Source: Mycolicibacterium lutetiense
GTDB taxonomy: Bacteria > Actinomycetota > Actinomycetes > Mycobacteriales > Mycobacteriaceae
Assembly: GCF_017876775.1 (NCBI RefSeq)
Contig: NZ_JAGIOP010000002.1
Coordinates: forward strand, 868,001 to 932,000
Length of the DNA: 64,000 nucleotides
Reading direction: 5' to 3'
The position numbers were made by a program, and so were the translations under genes. The notes under the pieces are model-generated. The model worked only from the letters and a program-made list of their open reading frames with translations, did not search any database and was not told where the DNA came from. Positions 11,240-19,010 of this stretch are shown in pieces. Position 1 is the stretch's first letter. Every line of letters begins with the position of its first letter.

Positions 11240-12079
11240 TCAGGGCCCCGAATCGCAGCGTGACCGGGCGGACCAGAATTCGGTGAGCAATCCGACGATC
11301 CGGTCGCAATCGATCAGCAGCGGCGAGACATGACCCGTGCCTGCCACCTCCTCGACGCGGCAGTCGGCAATGGCCGCGCAGGCTTGGCGGGCCTCGGCCG
11401 CCTGCCAGCCCATCATGTCGTCACGAGCCGCAAGCACCAGCGTGGGGACCCTGATCGCGGTCAGCAGATCCGATACCCCGCTGCGGTGCAGCATCATCGA
11501 CCGCATGGCGTGCAGCATTCCCATCCGGTCGGCAGTTCGGAACGAATCTAGAATCACCGCAGCCTGATTCGGCTCGGCAGCGACGCCTGACGAACCGAGA
11601 ATCGAATCTGACAGCTGCTTCACGATGAACGCATTCGGGCCGACCAATTGATATAGCCCGACCAACGGCCACCCCTTCATCCACTTCTCGCGCCTCGTGA
11701 GCGCCTGGACCGGGGTGCCGATCGTGGTCAAGGTCCGCAGCCTCGGCTGTTCGTCGGCTGCCAAACGGATGCCGACGTGACCACCCCAGGCATTCCCGAC
11801 CCAGTCCACGGGTTCGTGCAATCCCAGGCCCTCCAGAGCCTGCTCCGCGGCCGCCACGCATTCCGCGAAGGTGAAATCGCGCTTCACTGCATCACTTTTC
11901 CCGTGTGACGGACCGTCGATCGCGTACACGGCGCGGTCACGCGCCAACGCGCGCTCGATCGGGCCCCAGGACTGTGAATCGACGAAAAGGCTGTGCCACA
12001 AGACGGCCGGCGGTCCGGCTCCGCTGCAGCGCACGTGCAACCGGCCCAGGTCTGTGGTGACGAAACGGGAACGGTTCAT
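11240..12079 (-). CDS. Alpha/beta hydrolase-fold protein with Ala in place of the nucleophile
   Basis: The 279-residue product has the alpha/beta hydrolase layout: a Trp-His-Ser oxyanion region near residue 29, a nucleophile elbow at 95-100, a cap region, and a C-terminal Gly-Thr-Gly-His-Val-Ser acid/His region. The elbow reads Gly-Asn-Ala-Trp-Gly-Gly, so Ala97 (codon GCC) replaces the usual Ser. The acid and His candidates are still present. It may therefore be non-catalytic or a binding protein, or the lost Ser may reflect recent decay. The start at ATG 12079 is supported by GGAG six bases upstream. It is divergent from a MarR-type regulator with operator-like repeats between them, so it is the likely regulated gene. 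Confidence 0.82.
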   Translation of the reverse strand: MNRSRFVTTDLGRLHVRCSGAGPPAVLWHSLFVDSQSWGPIERALARDRAVYAIDGPSHGKSDAVKRDFTFAECVAAAEQALEGLGLHEPVDWVGNAWGGHVGIRLAADEQPRLRTLTTIGTPVQALTRREKWMKGWPLVGLYQLVGPNAFIVKQLSDSILGSSGVAAEPNQAAVILDSFRTADRMGMLHAMRSMMLHRSGVSDLLTAIRVPTLVLAARDDMMGWQAAEARQACAAIADCRVEEVAGTGHVSPLLIDCDRIVGLLTEFWSARSRCDSGP

Positions 12080-12095
12080 GGCTTTCTCCAATTAC

Positions 12096-12123
12096 TTCGG
12101 GAACCGAAACTTCGGTAACCGTA
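12096..12123. promoter_or_regulatory. Tandem palindromes between hydrolase and MarR genes
   Basis: Two copies of TTCGG-N3-CCGAA lie 15 bp apart: 12096-12108 is perfect and 12111-12123 reads CCGTA at its right end. The pair fills the 59-bp divergent intergenic region. Spacing and symmetry fit a MarR-family dimer site controlling both genes. Confidence 0.6.
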
Positions 12124-12138
12124 GTATCCTCGAGCGCC

Positions 12139-12603
12139 ATGGTGTCGTCAAGAGAGTTGCCCTCCGACCGACAGGCGATCGGACAACTACTGGTGCGGCT
12201 ACTGCGGGAGTTCCGCAGCGAACTCGCCGATCCCCGGACCGGGGCTGAATTCAGCGACATCCGCGATCCACACATGCAGATCTTCGGCAATATCCGCATC
12301 GGCGGCATCCGGCTCACCGAGCTTGCCCACCGGGCTCAGCTGAGTTTGGCCGCGACCTCGGAACTGGTCAACGACTTGACCGAGTTGGGATACCTCACCA
12401 GGCGGCCGGACCCCGCCGACGGCCGGGCGAAGTTGATCGATCTGACCGCCCGCGGAAATGCCGCGATGAGCTTTGCAGCTGAAAGAGTTGCCGACATCGA
12501 ACAGCACTGGGCCCGCATCGTTGGTGGCCGAGACTTCGATCAGATGTGTACGACGATGCAGCAACTGCTCGACGAGCTCAATCCCGAGCAGTCGAGGAGC
12601 TGA
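12139..12603 (+). CDS. MarR-family transcriptional regulator
   Basis: The 154-residue protein has a winged-helix fold. A recognition region reads Leu-Thr-Glu-Leu-Ala-His-Arg-Ala-Gln-Leu-Ser, the helix Leu-Val-Asn-Asp-Leu follows, and the wing signature Arg-Arg-Pro-Asp-Pro-Ala-Asp-Gly-Arg-Ala is typical of MarR. Helices before and after provide the dimer interface. The leader before ATG 12139 is short and lacks a clear ribosome site, so translation may be leaderless. It is divergent from the alpha/beta hydrolase and very likely represses that gene and itself through the repeats at 12096-12123. The ligand is unknown. Confidence 0.87.
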   Translation: MVSSRELPSDRQAIGQLLVRLLREFRSELADPRTGAEFSDIRDPHMQIFGNIRIGGIRLTELAHRAQLSLAATSELVNDLTELGYLTRRPDPADGRAKLIDLTARGNAAMSFAAERVADIEQHWARIVGGRDFDQMCTTMQQLLDELNPEQSRS

Positions 12604-12606
12604 GCG

Positions 12607-12993
12607 CTAGACCGCAATTCCCAGGGCCAGCAGCACCACCGCGATCAGCGGGAAGATGCCCTGGGTGATCGCTGCCCGCGCCTTGTCCGGCGAGCTGGTC
12701 AGCAGCACCGCGGCCGCGACCAGCATGGAACCGACACCGGCAAACACCAGCGCGGCCCCGACCGCGTTGTGGCCCGAGCCAACCGCGACGATGCCCACCA
12801 CCGTGACGATGGCCAGGAACAGGTTGTAGAAACCCTGATTGAAGGCCAGCTCCTTGGTGGCCTGCGCCTCCTCCGCACTGATTCCGAAGGTGGCGCGGGT
12901 GCGTGGCGACGTCCAGGTGAGCGACTCCATCACGAAGATGTAGACATGCAGGGCCGCGGCGAGCGCGGCGAACACCAGACCGGCGGTGACCAT
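12607..12993 (-). CDS. DUF1304-type small membrane protein
   Basis: The 128-residue protein has four predicted membrane helices. An early His in Leu-His-Val-Tyr-Ile-Phe-Val-Met-Glu and the Asn-Gln-Gly-Phe-Tyr-Asn motif in the second helix are the marks of the DUF1304 family, whose function is not established. The stop lies 4 bp from that of the MarR gene (convergent). The start is 5 bp after the ruvB stop on the same strand, so it is probably read through from the ruvCAB operon. Confidence 0.82.
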   Translation of the reverse strand: MVTAGLVFAALAAALHVYIFVMESLTWTSPRTRATFGISAEEAQATKELAFNQGFYNLFLAIVTVVGIVAVGSGHNAVGAALVFAGVGSMLVAAAVLLTSSPDKARAAITQGIFPLIAVVLLALGIAV

Positions 12994-12998
12994 GCGGT

Positions 12999-14054
12999 CT
13001 ATTCAAACAGCCCGGTCGGCCCCAGTCCGGTGATCGGCGGTTGCATACCCAGATGCGTCCATGCCAGCGGCGTGGCCACCCGGCCCCGCGGCGTGCGAGC
13101 GACCATGCCTGCGCGCACCAGGAAGGGCTCGCACACCTCTTCGACCGTGGTGGCTTCCTCCCCGACCGCCACGGCCAATGTCGACACGCCGACCGGACCG
13201 CCGCCGAAACTGCGGGTGAGCGCCGACAGCACGGCACGGTCCAGGCGGTCGAGGCCGAGCTCGTCAACGTCGTAGACCTCCAGGGCGGCCTTGGCGATAT
13301 CGCAGGTGATCACCCCATCCGCGCGGACCTCGGCGTAGTCCCGAACCCGGCGCAGCAGTCGGTTGGCGATGCGGGGCGTGCCCCGGGAGCGCCGGGCAAT
13401 CTCGGTGCCGGCCTCACGGCCCAATTCGATGCCGAGGATGCCGGCCGACCGGGCCAGGACCCGCTCGAGTTCGACCGGTTCGTAGAAGTCCATGTGCGCG
13501 GTGAAACCGAACCTGTCCCGCAGCGGGCCGGTCAGTGCGCCGGATCGGGTGGTCGCTCCCACCAGGGTGAAGGGCGCGACTTCGAGCGGGATCGACGTGG
13601 CGCCAGGGCCTTTGCCGACCACCACGTCGACGCGGAAGTCCTCCATAGCCAGATACAGCATTTCCTCGGCCGGCCGGGCGATGCGGTGGATCTCGTCGAT
13701 GAACAGCACATCGTGCTCGACGAGGTTGGACAGCATCGCGGCCAGGTCACCGGCCCGCTCCAGTGCGGGACCCGAGGTGAGCCGCAGCGAGGAGCCCAAC
13801 TCGGCGGCGATGATCATCGCCAGCGAGGTCTTGCCCAGCCCGGGCGGACCGGACAGCAGGATGTGATCGGGTGTGCCACCGCGGTTCTTGGCACCCTCTA
13901 GAACCAGCGACAGCTGCTCGCGAACCCGCGGCTGACCGATGAACTCCCCCAGCGAGCGCGGGCGCAGGCTGGCGTCGACATCGCCCTCACCGACCGTCAG
14001 CGCCGGTGATACCTCCCGCTCCTCGGGCTCCTCGGCTTCGTCGAAGCGGCCCAT
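12999..14054 (-). CDS. ruvB: Holliday junction branch migration helicase RuvB
   Basis: RuvB is the hexameric AAA+ motor that drives Holliday junction migration together with RuvA. The 351-residue product has the Walker A loop Gly-Pro-Pro-Gly-Leu-Gly-Lys-Thr, a Walker B Asp-Glu-Ile-His-Arg, a sensor region Gly-Ala-Thr-Thr-Arg, and a C-terminal winged helix ending with Arg-Gly-Arg-Val-Ala. The ATG at 14054 overlaps the ruvA stop by one base (TAATG), implying coupled translation. In many bacteria the operon is SOS-controlled; I see no clear LexA box inside the coding overlaps. Confidence 0.97.
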   Translation of the reverse strand: MGRFDEAEEPEEREVSPALTVGEGDVDASLRPRSLGEFIGQPRVREQLSLVLEGAKNRGGTPDHILLSGPPGLGKTSLAMIIAAELGSSLRLTSGPALERAGDLAAMLSNLVEHDVLFIDEIHRIARPAEEMLYLAMEDFRVDVVVGKGPGATSIPLEVAPFTLVGATTRSGALTGPLRDRFGFTAHMDFYEPVELERVLARSAGILGIELGREAGTEIARRSRGTPRIANRLLRRVRDYAEVRADGVITCDIAKAALEVYDVDELGLDRLDRAVLSALTRSFGGGPVGVSTLAVAVGEEATTVEEVCEPFLVRAGMVARTPRGRVATPLAWTHLGMQPPITGLGPTGLFE

Positions 14055-14638
14055 TACTTCCTACCCAACATGGACAGCGCCGTCCGCAACGCGGACGCCG
14101 TAGTGGCCTCCGGATCGTTGGCCAGCACCTTGTCGGTGGCCTCCTCGGCCTGTTTGGCCGCAAAGCCAAGTCCGACAAGGGCTTCCACCACTGGTGCGCG
14201 CACCGCGTGGCCGGTGAAGCCGGAGCCCCCGGCGGTGACCGGCCCGATCTTGTCGCGCAGTTCGAGCACCATGCGTTCGGCACCGCGTTTGCCGATGCCG
14301 GGAACCCGGGTCAATGCCGTCACGTCCCCGTCGGCCAGCGCCTGGCGCAGGGCCTGCGGGTCGTAGACCGCCAATGTCGCCAATGCGATCTTCGGGCCGA
14401 CGCCCGATACCCCCAGCAGTGTGAGGAACAGATCGCGGGCCTCCCCGTCAGCGAACCCGAACAGCGTCATCGAATCCTCGCGCACGATCATCGCGGTGAT
14501 CAGCCGCGATTCGCTGCCACGGCGCAGGTTGGCCAGGGTCGACGGGGTCGCCATCACCTTGTAGCCGACGCCGGCAGCCTCGATCACGGCATGGTCGAGG
14601 GCGATGTCGATGACCTCGCCGCGCACCGACGCGATCAT
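14054..14638 (-). CDS. ruvA: Holliday junction binding protein RuvA
   Basis: RuvA is the tetrameric DNA-binding platform of the RuvAB complex. The 194-residue product shows the N-terminal OB fold (Met-Ile-Ala-Ser-Val-Arg-Gly), two helix-hairpin-helix motifs ([10 protein letters not shown] and Val-Pro-Gly-Ile-Gly-Lys-Arg), and a C-terminal RuvB-binding domain. Its ATG overlaps the ruvC stop as ATGA, and its stop overlaps the ruvB start, so the three genes are translationally coupled. Confidence 0.97.
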   Translation of the reverse strand: MIASVRGEVIDIALDHAVIEAAGVGYKVMATPSTLANLRRGSESRLITAMIVREDSMTLFGFADGEARDLFLTLLGVSGVGPKIALATLAVYDPQALRQALADGDVTALTRVPGIGKRGAERMVLELRDKIGPVTAGGSGFTGHAVRAPVVEALVGLGFAAKQAEEATDKVLANDPEATTASALRTALSMLGRK

Positions 14639-15204
14639 GCCCGGGCCGCCTTCGCCGTGGCCTTCAACCGGGCCTGGTATTTGCGCCGCTGTTCGGCGGC
14701 CATTGCCTCGGCGGCAGCCATCCGCTCGATCATCGGGGCGCGCCAGCAGTGGCAGATTGCCAGGGCCAGCGCGTCGGCGGCGTCCGCCGGGTTCGGCTTG
14801 GCTTGCAGCGCAAGAATTCTGGTGATCATCTCGGTGACCTGAGCTTTGTCGGCGCGGCCGTTGCCGGTGACCGCGGCCTTCACCTCGGAGGGGGTGTGGA
14901 AGTACACCTCGATGTCCCGCCGGGCAGCGGCGAGCGCGATCACCCCGCCGGCCTGGGCGGTGCCCATCACGGTGGAAACATTCTGTTGAGCGAAGACCCG
15001 CTCGATCGCGATCACATCGGGCCGATGGGTATCCATCCAGCGCTCGGCCACATCGCTGATCGCCAGCAACCGCTTCTGCAGCGGTGCGTCCGCCGGGGTG
15101 CGCACCACGTCCACGTCCAGCGCGGTGACCTGCCGGCCCTTGCCACTCTCGACCACCGACAGGCCGCAGCGCGTCAACCCGGGATCCACTCCCATCACCC
15201 GCAC
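14635..15204 (-). CDS. ruvC: Holliday junction endonuclease RuvC
   Basis: RuvC is the dimeric resolvase that cuts Holliday junctions symmetrically. The 189-residue product begins [11 protein letters not shown] with the first catalytic Asp at residue 7. The second acidic residue is in Ala-Ile-Glu-Arg-Val-Phe, and the C-terminal acidic pair is in the Asp-Ala-Ala-Asp-Ala motif. The GTG at 15204 is chosen because GAAGGGG lies five bases upstream and the N-terminus then matches the family; the open frame runs further upstream without RuvC similarity. It is the first gene of ruvC-ruvA-ruvB. A basic Arg/Lys/Ala-rich tail ends the protein. Confidence 0.95.
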   Translation of the reverse strand: MRVMGVDPGLTRCGLSVVESGKGRQVTALDVDVVRTPADAPLQKRLLAISDVAERWMDTHRPDVIAIERVFAQQNVSTVMGTAQAGGVIALAAARRDIEVYFHTPSEVKAAVTGNGRADKAQVTEMITRILALQAKPNPADAADALALAICHCWRAPMIERMAAAEAMAAEQRRKYQARLKATAKAARA

Positions 15205-15277
15205 ACGAACCCCTTCGTCAGAACATCTGTTCGAAGAGCCTAGCGCGACCCGGCGACAGCCTGCGGCAGGGACACGC

Positions 15278-15874
15278 TCAGCCCTCGGCGAATACGCTCG
15301 CCCCGAGCGTGACCCCCCGGTATTGCGGGCCCAGTGCGCGGCCGGCGGCCAGCAACGGCTCGACGTCGCGCAGCGTGCGGGCCAGGATGAACCCGCCTTC
15401 GAGTGCGGCGACGAGCGCCATCGTGACGTCGCGAGCATTCGCGGGATCGACACCGCGTTGCGCGAAATAGGCTGCGCCGCCGTCGAACCACGCATTGAAC
15501 ACGCCGGCCGCGGCGACCCGCAATTCCTCGACCGTGTCGGCGGTTTCACCCGCCACGGTGCCGACCGGGCACAGGTTCGCGAAGCCGGTGGCGGCCATGT
15601 CCGCGGCGGCCTGGGTGAACACTCCCTCGATCGCCTCACCCAGGTCGTCGTACTCGTCGACGATCGTCGGGATGAGCAATCCGTAGGCGACGCCCGCGTC
15701 GACCAGCGCCTCGCGGGCGATCTGGCACTTCCCACCCGGGAAGTGGTGGTAGAGCGAACCGATCGGCGCCCCCGACGCCAAAACGATGTCCTTCATCCCG
15801 ACCGACGCGTAGCCCTTGTGCCGCATCAGCTCGGCCGCGGCGGTCACGATCGCCTCCCTCGTAGACCTTGCCAT
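15278..15874 (-). CDS. TetR-family regulator, LmrA/YxaF-like
   Basis: The 198-residue protein starts with a TetR DNA-binding domain; the recognition helix region reads [15 protein letters not shown]. The Pro-Gly-Gly-Lys after His-His-Phe and the C-terminal pattern around Phe-Asn-Ala-Trp-Phe are typical of the LmrA/YxaF branch. It is divergent from an alpha/beta hydrolase, with a 68-bp gap containing repeated TTCTA/TAGAA half-sites. It is the likely repressor of that hydrolase and of itself. Confidence 0.9.
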   Translation of the reverse strand: MARSTREAIVTAAAELMRHKGYASVGMKDIVLASGAPIGSLYHHFPGGKCQIAREALVDAGVAYGLLIPTIVDEYDDLGEAIEGVFTQAAADMAATGFANLCPVGTVAGETADTVEELRVAAAGVFNAWFDGGAAYFAQRGVDPANARDVTMALVAALEGGFILARTLRDVEPLLAAGRALGPQYRGVTLGASVFAEG

Positions 15875-15894
15875 TCAAACCTCCTGCCGACACA

Positions 15895-15925
15895 CTAGAG
15901 CATTAGTTCTAGAATCATCGTTCTA
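15895..15925. promoter_or_regulatory. TTCTA/TAGAA repeat operator between TetR and hydrolase
   Basis: The segment holds CTAGA-N8-TCTAG (15895-15912), the palindrome TTCTAGAA (15907-15914) and TAGAA-N6-TTCTA (15910-15925), with GTTCTA repeated at a 14-bp step. The dense symmetric half-sites in a short divergent region fit TetR dimers bound side by side. Confidence 0.55.
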
Positions 15926-15942
15926 ACAATGGGAAGGCCATC

Positions 15943-16776
15943 ATGAAGTCAGTAGACCTGTCCGCCGGAACCGTCGAATACCGCGAGGAAGGCAACCCGA
16001 CAGGTCCGCCGGTGGTGCTGCTGCACGGGCTGCTCATGAACGACACCCAGTGGAGTTCGACGCTGCCCCTGTTGCCCACCGGATTCCGCTATCTGCTGCC
16101 GGTACTCCCGATGGGCGGGCACCGCATCCCGATGCGCGAGGACGCCGACCTCAAGATGGACGGGATGCTCGGCATCCTCGCCGATTTCCTCGATGCCCTG
16201 GACCTGGCCGATGTCACCCTGGTCATCAGTGACTGGGGCGGGCCGCTGTTGCTGACCGATACCGGCCGCGACAAACGGATTGCGCGGTTGGTGATCTGCC
16301 CTGCGGAAGCGTTCGACAACTTCCCGCCCGCTCCGGCCGCCAAGGTGCTCTGGTTCGCCACCCGCACCACCGGCACCGTGGCCTTCGCTCTGCGCCAGAT
16401 GCGGATCAGCTGGCTGCGCAGGCTACCGATGATGTTCGGGCAGATGTCGAAAAAGTCGATTCCCCAAGATGTTTTCGAGGGCTGGACCAATGCCGCGCTG
16501 GCCGATCCGCGAATTCGCCGCGACCTGATCCGCTACTGCCGCAGCCGATTCGACAAGCCGGAGCTGATCCGGGCCACCAACGCCCTGGCCGATTTCACCG
16601 GCCCCGCATTGGTGTTGTGGAGCGACAACACCGTGATGCCCACCGCGCATGGGCAACGGCTGGCCGACCTGCTCCCGAACGGACAGCTCCGACACATCGA
16701 GGACGCCCGGGTACTCGTCATGCTCGATCAACCCGAACAGACCGCCTCCGAGATCGGCCGGTTCCTGGCCCAGTGA
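15943..16776 (+). CDS. Alpha/beta hydrolase, haloalkane dehalogenase/epoxide hydrolase-like
   Basis: The 277-residue product has the fold's oxyanion motif Leu-Leu-His-Gly-Leu near residue 28. Its nucleophile elbow reads Ser-Asp-Trp-Gly-Gly with Asp97, the Asp-Trp pair seen in haloalkane dehalogenases and epoxide hydrolases. The C-terminal region expected to bear the catalytic His reads Asp-Ala-Arg-Val-Leu-Val before Asp-Gln-Pro-Glu, so no obvious His sits in the usual place. Activity is therefore uncertain. Control by the divergent TetR is likely. Confidence 0.85.
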   Translation: MKSVDLSAGTVEYREEGNPTGPPVVLLHGLLMNDTQWSSTLPLLPTGFRYLLPVLPMGGHRIPMREDADLKMDGMLGILADFLDALDLADVTLVISDWGGPLLLTDTGRDKRIARLVICPAEAFDNFPPAPAAKVLWFATRTTGTVAFALRQMRISWLRRLPMMFGQMSKKSIPQDVFEGWTNAALADPRIRRDLIRYCRSRFDKPELIRATNALADFTGPALVLWSDNTVMPTAHGQRLADLLPNGQLRHIEDARVLVMLDQPEQTASEIGRFLAQ

Positions 16777-16812
16777 GCGAACGGGGATACCGTGTCCGAG
16801 GGAGGTAGGGAC

Positions 16813-17472
16813 ATGCGAGTAGTGATTGCAGGTGGACACGGAAAGATCGCCCTGATCCTCGAGCGGCTGTTGTCGGCGCGGGGCGACGAGGCAGTCGGCC
16901 TCATCCGCAACCCGGACCAGGCGGCCGATCTAGAGGCCGCAGGGGCCGAGGCCGTCGTTCTGGACCTGGAGCAGGCGTCGGTCAACGAGGTGGCCGACGC
17001 GGTGCGCGGCGCCGCCGCGGTGGTGTTTGCCGCCGGTGCCGGTCCCGGCAGCGGGGCAGACCGCAAACAGACCGTGGATCGCGACGCCGCGATCCTGCTG
17101 GCCGACGCCGCCGAGGCCGCGAGTGTGGGCCGGTACGTGATGGTCTCGGCCTTGGCCGCCGACGACCGGTCGCTCGACAAGAACTACGACGAGGTGTTCC
17201 TGGCGTACATGCGGGCGAAGTCCGAGGCCGACGCCGACGTGCGGGCACGCACCGGGCTACGCACCACGATCGTTCGGCCCGGCGGGCTCACCGATGAGCC
17301 CGGTACCGGCACGGTCACCATCGCCGAATCCACCGGCCGCGGCAGCATTCCCCGCGACGACGTCGCCCGCGTGCTGCTCGCCGTCCTGCACGAGCCGGAG
17401 GCCGCGGGACGGACCTTCGAGGTCATCTCGGGCGAGACGCCGATCGAGGCAGCGCTGCATCCGACGCGATGA
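16813..17472 (+). CDS. NAD(P)-binding oxidoreductase of the atypical SDR/NmrA type
   Basis: The 219-residue product has an N-terminal dinucleotide loop Ala-Gly-Gly-His-Gly-Lys-Ile near residues 6-12 and the later motifs Ala-Ala-Gly-Ala-Gly and Val-Arg-Pro-Gly-Gly-Leu-Thr. This is the pattern of the small NAD(P)H-binding (YwnB/NmrA-like) group; the substrate is unknown. GGGAGGTAGGG directly before ATG 16813 fixes the start. It follows the hydrolase by 36 bp and may be cotranscribed with it. Its last 50 bases overlap the convergent membrane protein gene at 17423. Confidence 0.85.
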   Translation: MRVVIAGGHGKIALILERLLSARGDEAVGLIRNPDQAADLEAAGAEAVVLDLEQASVNEVADAVRGAAAVVFAAGAGPGSGADRKQTVDRDAAILLADAAEAASVGRYVMVSALAADDRSLDKNYDEVFLAYMRAKSEADADVRARTGLRTTIVRPGGLTDEPGTGTVTIAESTGRGSIPRDDVARVLLAVLHEPEAAGRTFEVISGETPIEAALHPTR

Positions 17473-17842
17473 ACGCCTTGATCTGATCGATGCGGGCGCT
17501 GGTCGCGGCCCAACCACGCACGGCTTCCTCACCGACGATCTTGCGGTCACGCCGGACCACGATGATCCACGGCGTTCCGAACAGTGAGCGGGCCAGCACC
17601 CACAGCGGCAGTAGGAGCAGCAACAGCAGGAACTCCGCGGCCACCAGCAGCGCCAACACCAGAACCGGGATCAACAGCACCATCAGGGCGATATTGAGCA
17701 CGATGCTGATGATGTCGTCGCCGTCGCTGAAGGACGCACCGCCGAAGTTCCAGTCGTCAGGCATCTTTCGGCGCGGCCGCCACGGCAACCAGCGCCGGCG
17801 AACCGTCCATCGGACGCCCTCAGGGTCGAGGACGCTCGCCAC
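17423..17842 (-). CDS. Two-helix membrane protein downstream of yebC
   Basis: This 139-residue product is not recognised. It is basic at the N-terminus, has two adjacent very hydrophobic helices at about residues 45-65 and 67-90, and then a basic cytoplasmic segment (Val-Val-Arg-Arg-Asp-Arg-Lys-Ile). The GTG at 17842 overlaps the yebC stop (TAGTG), so the two genes are translationally coupled. The 3' end overlaps the convergent gene ending at 17472 by 50 bp, which is unusual. The frame stays open upstream through yebC, but that part is the shadow of yebC. Confidence 0.72.
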   Translation of the reverse strand: MASVLDPEGVRWTVRRRWLPWRPRRKMPDDWNFGGASFSDGDDIISIVLNIALMVLLIPVLVLALLVAAEFLLLLLLLPLWVLARSLFGTPWIIVVRRDRKIVGEEAVRGWAATSARIDQIKAFIASDAALPRSASRPR

Positions 17843-18597
17843 TACTCCTCGTCGAGTTGCGCAGCGACATCGTCGGGGATGTCGATGTTGGTGTACACCT
17901 CTTGCACGTCGTCGCTGTCCTCCAGCGCGTCGACGAGCTTGAGCACCTTCCGCGCGCCCTCGAGGTCGACCGGCACGCTCACCGAGGGCTGGAAGCTGGC
18001 CTCGGCCGAGTCGTAGTCGATGCCGGCGGCCTGCAGCGCGGTGCGCACCGCGACCAGGTCGGTCGGCTCGGAGATCACCTCGAAGGCGTCCCCCAGGTCG
18101 TTGACCTCTTCGGCACCCGCCTCCAGGACGGCCGTCAGCACGTCGTCCTCCGTCAGGCCGTTCTTCTCCAGCGTCACGACGCCCTTGCGGGTGAACAGGT
18201 AGGCCACCGAACCGGGGTCGGCCATGTTGCCGCCGTTGCGGGTCATCGCGACCCGCACCTCGCCGGCCGCGCGGTTGCGGTTGTCGGTCAGGCACTCGAT
18301 GAGCACAGCGACACCGTTGGGGCCGTAGCCCTCGTAGGTGATGTTCTGCCAGTCGGCGCCGCCGGCCTCTTCACCACCGCCGCGCTTGCGAGCCCGCTCG
18401 ATGTTGTCATTGGGAACCGAAGACTTCTTGGCCTTCTGGATCGCGTCATAGAGGGTGGGGTTACCGGATGGGTCACCGCCGCCGACACGCGCTGCGACCT
18501 CGATGTTCTTGATCAACTTGGCGAACATCTTGCCGCGCTTGGCGTCGACGACGGCCTTCTTGTGCTTGGTGGTCGCCCACTTGGAATGGCCGCTCAT
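17842..18597 (-). CDS. yebC: YebC/PmpR-family protein
   Basis: YebC family members bind DNA or act on ribosomes stalled at proline stretches; which applies here is unknown. The 251-residue product begins [13 protein letters not shown], the family signature, and contains [10 protein letters not shown] in the middle. The acidic C-terminus (Asp-Glu-Glu) is typical. In M. tuberculosis yebC directly follows pdxT; here about 7 kb of other genes separate them. Confidence 0.96.
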   Translation of the reverse strand: MSGHSKWATTKHKKAVVDAKRGKMFAKLIKNIEVAARVGGGDPSGNPTLYDAIQKAKKSSVPNDNIERARKRGGGEEAGGADWQNITYEGYGPNGVAVLIECLTDNRNRAAGEVRVAMTRNGGNMADPGSVAYLFTRKGVVTLEKNGLTEDDVLTAVLEAGAEEVNDLGDAFEVISEPTDLVAVRTALQAAGIDYDSAEASFQPSVSVPVDLEGARKVLKLVDALEDSDDVQEVYTNIDIPDDVAAQLDEE

Positions 18598-18655
18598 GCA
18601 GGTTCTGCCCTCTTTCCCGGTTAAAACTCCGGCCCCCCAGTCTACGTGGCCCCGT

Positions 18656-18982
18656 CTACCGGGCCTGCAGCAACGCGAACGTCGTGCCCGCCACGGCGCT
18701 GCACAGCACCGGCCAATACCAGATGTGCCAGTGCCGCCAATGCCCGATCGCCATGCCGATCGGCGCGACAACGACCGTCGCCAGGGTCAGGACTGCCCAT
18801 CCGGCAATGCTCCCGGCCTCATCCGCCTGTTCGGGAAATGCCCCACTGAAGCCCAACGGAAAGATCGCGGCGAACGCCAGCACCACGGCGATCAGGCCGA
18901 CGACGGCCCATGTGGCCCAACTGATCACCGACTCGACGACACCTGGCCGGCCTCGGGCGGACGTTGGCGCCGACGCAGACAT
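18656..18982 (-). CDS. Small three-helix membrane protein
   Basis: This is an unrecognised protein of 108 residues with three hydrophobic segments (about 23-45, 59-79 and 86-104) and a Trp/His-rich stretch [10 protein letters not shown] before the last. ATG 18982 is chosen; an alternative GTG at 19021 would add 13 residues and overlap the acyl-CoA reductase stop. No good ribosome site precedes either start. It lies just downstream of the reductase gene on the same strand. Confidence 0.6.
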   Translation of the reverse strand: MSASAPTSARGRPGVVESVISWATWAVVGLIAVVLAFAAIFPLGFSGAFPEQADEAGSIAGWAVLTLATVVVAPIGMAIGHWRHWHIWYWPVLCSAVAGTTFALLQAR

Positions 18983-19010
18983 GCAGGGAGCGTACGCCGA
19001 TGCACGGACG

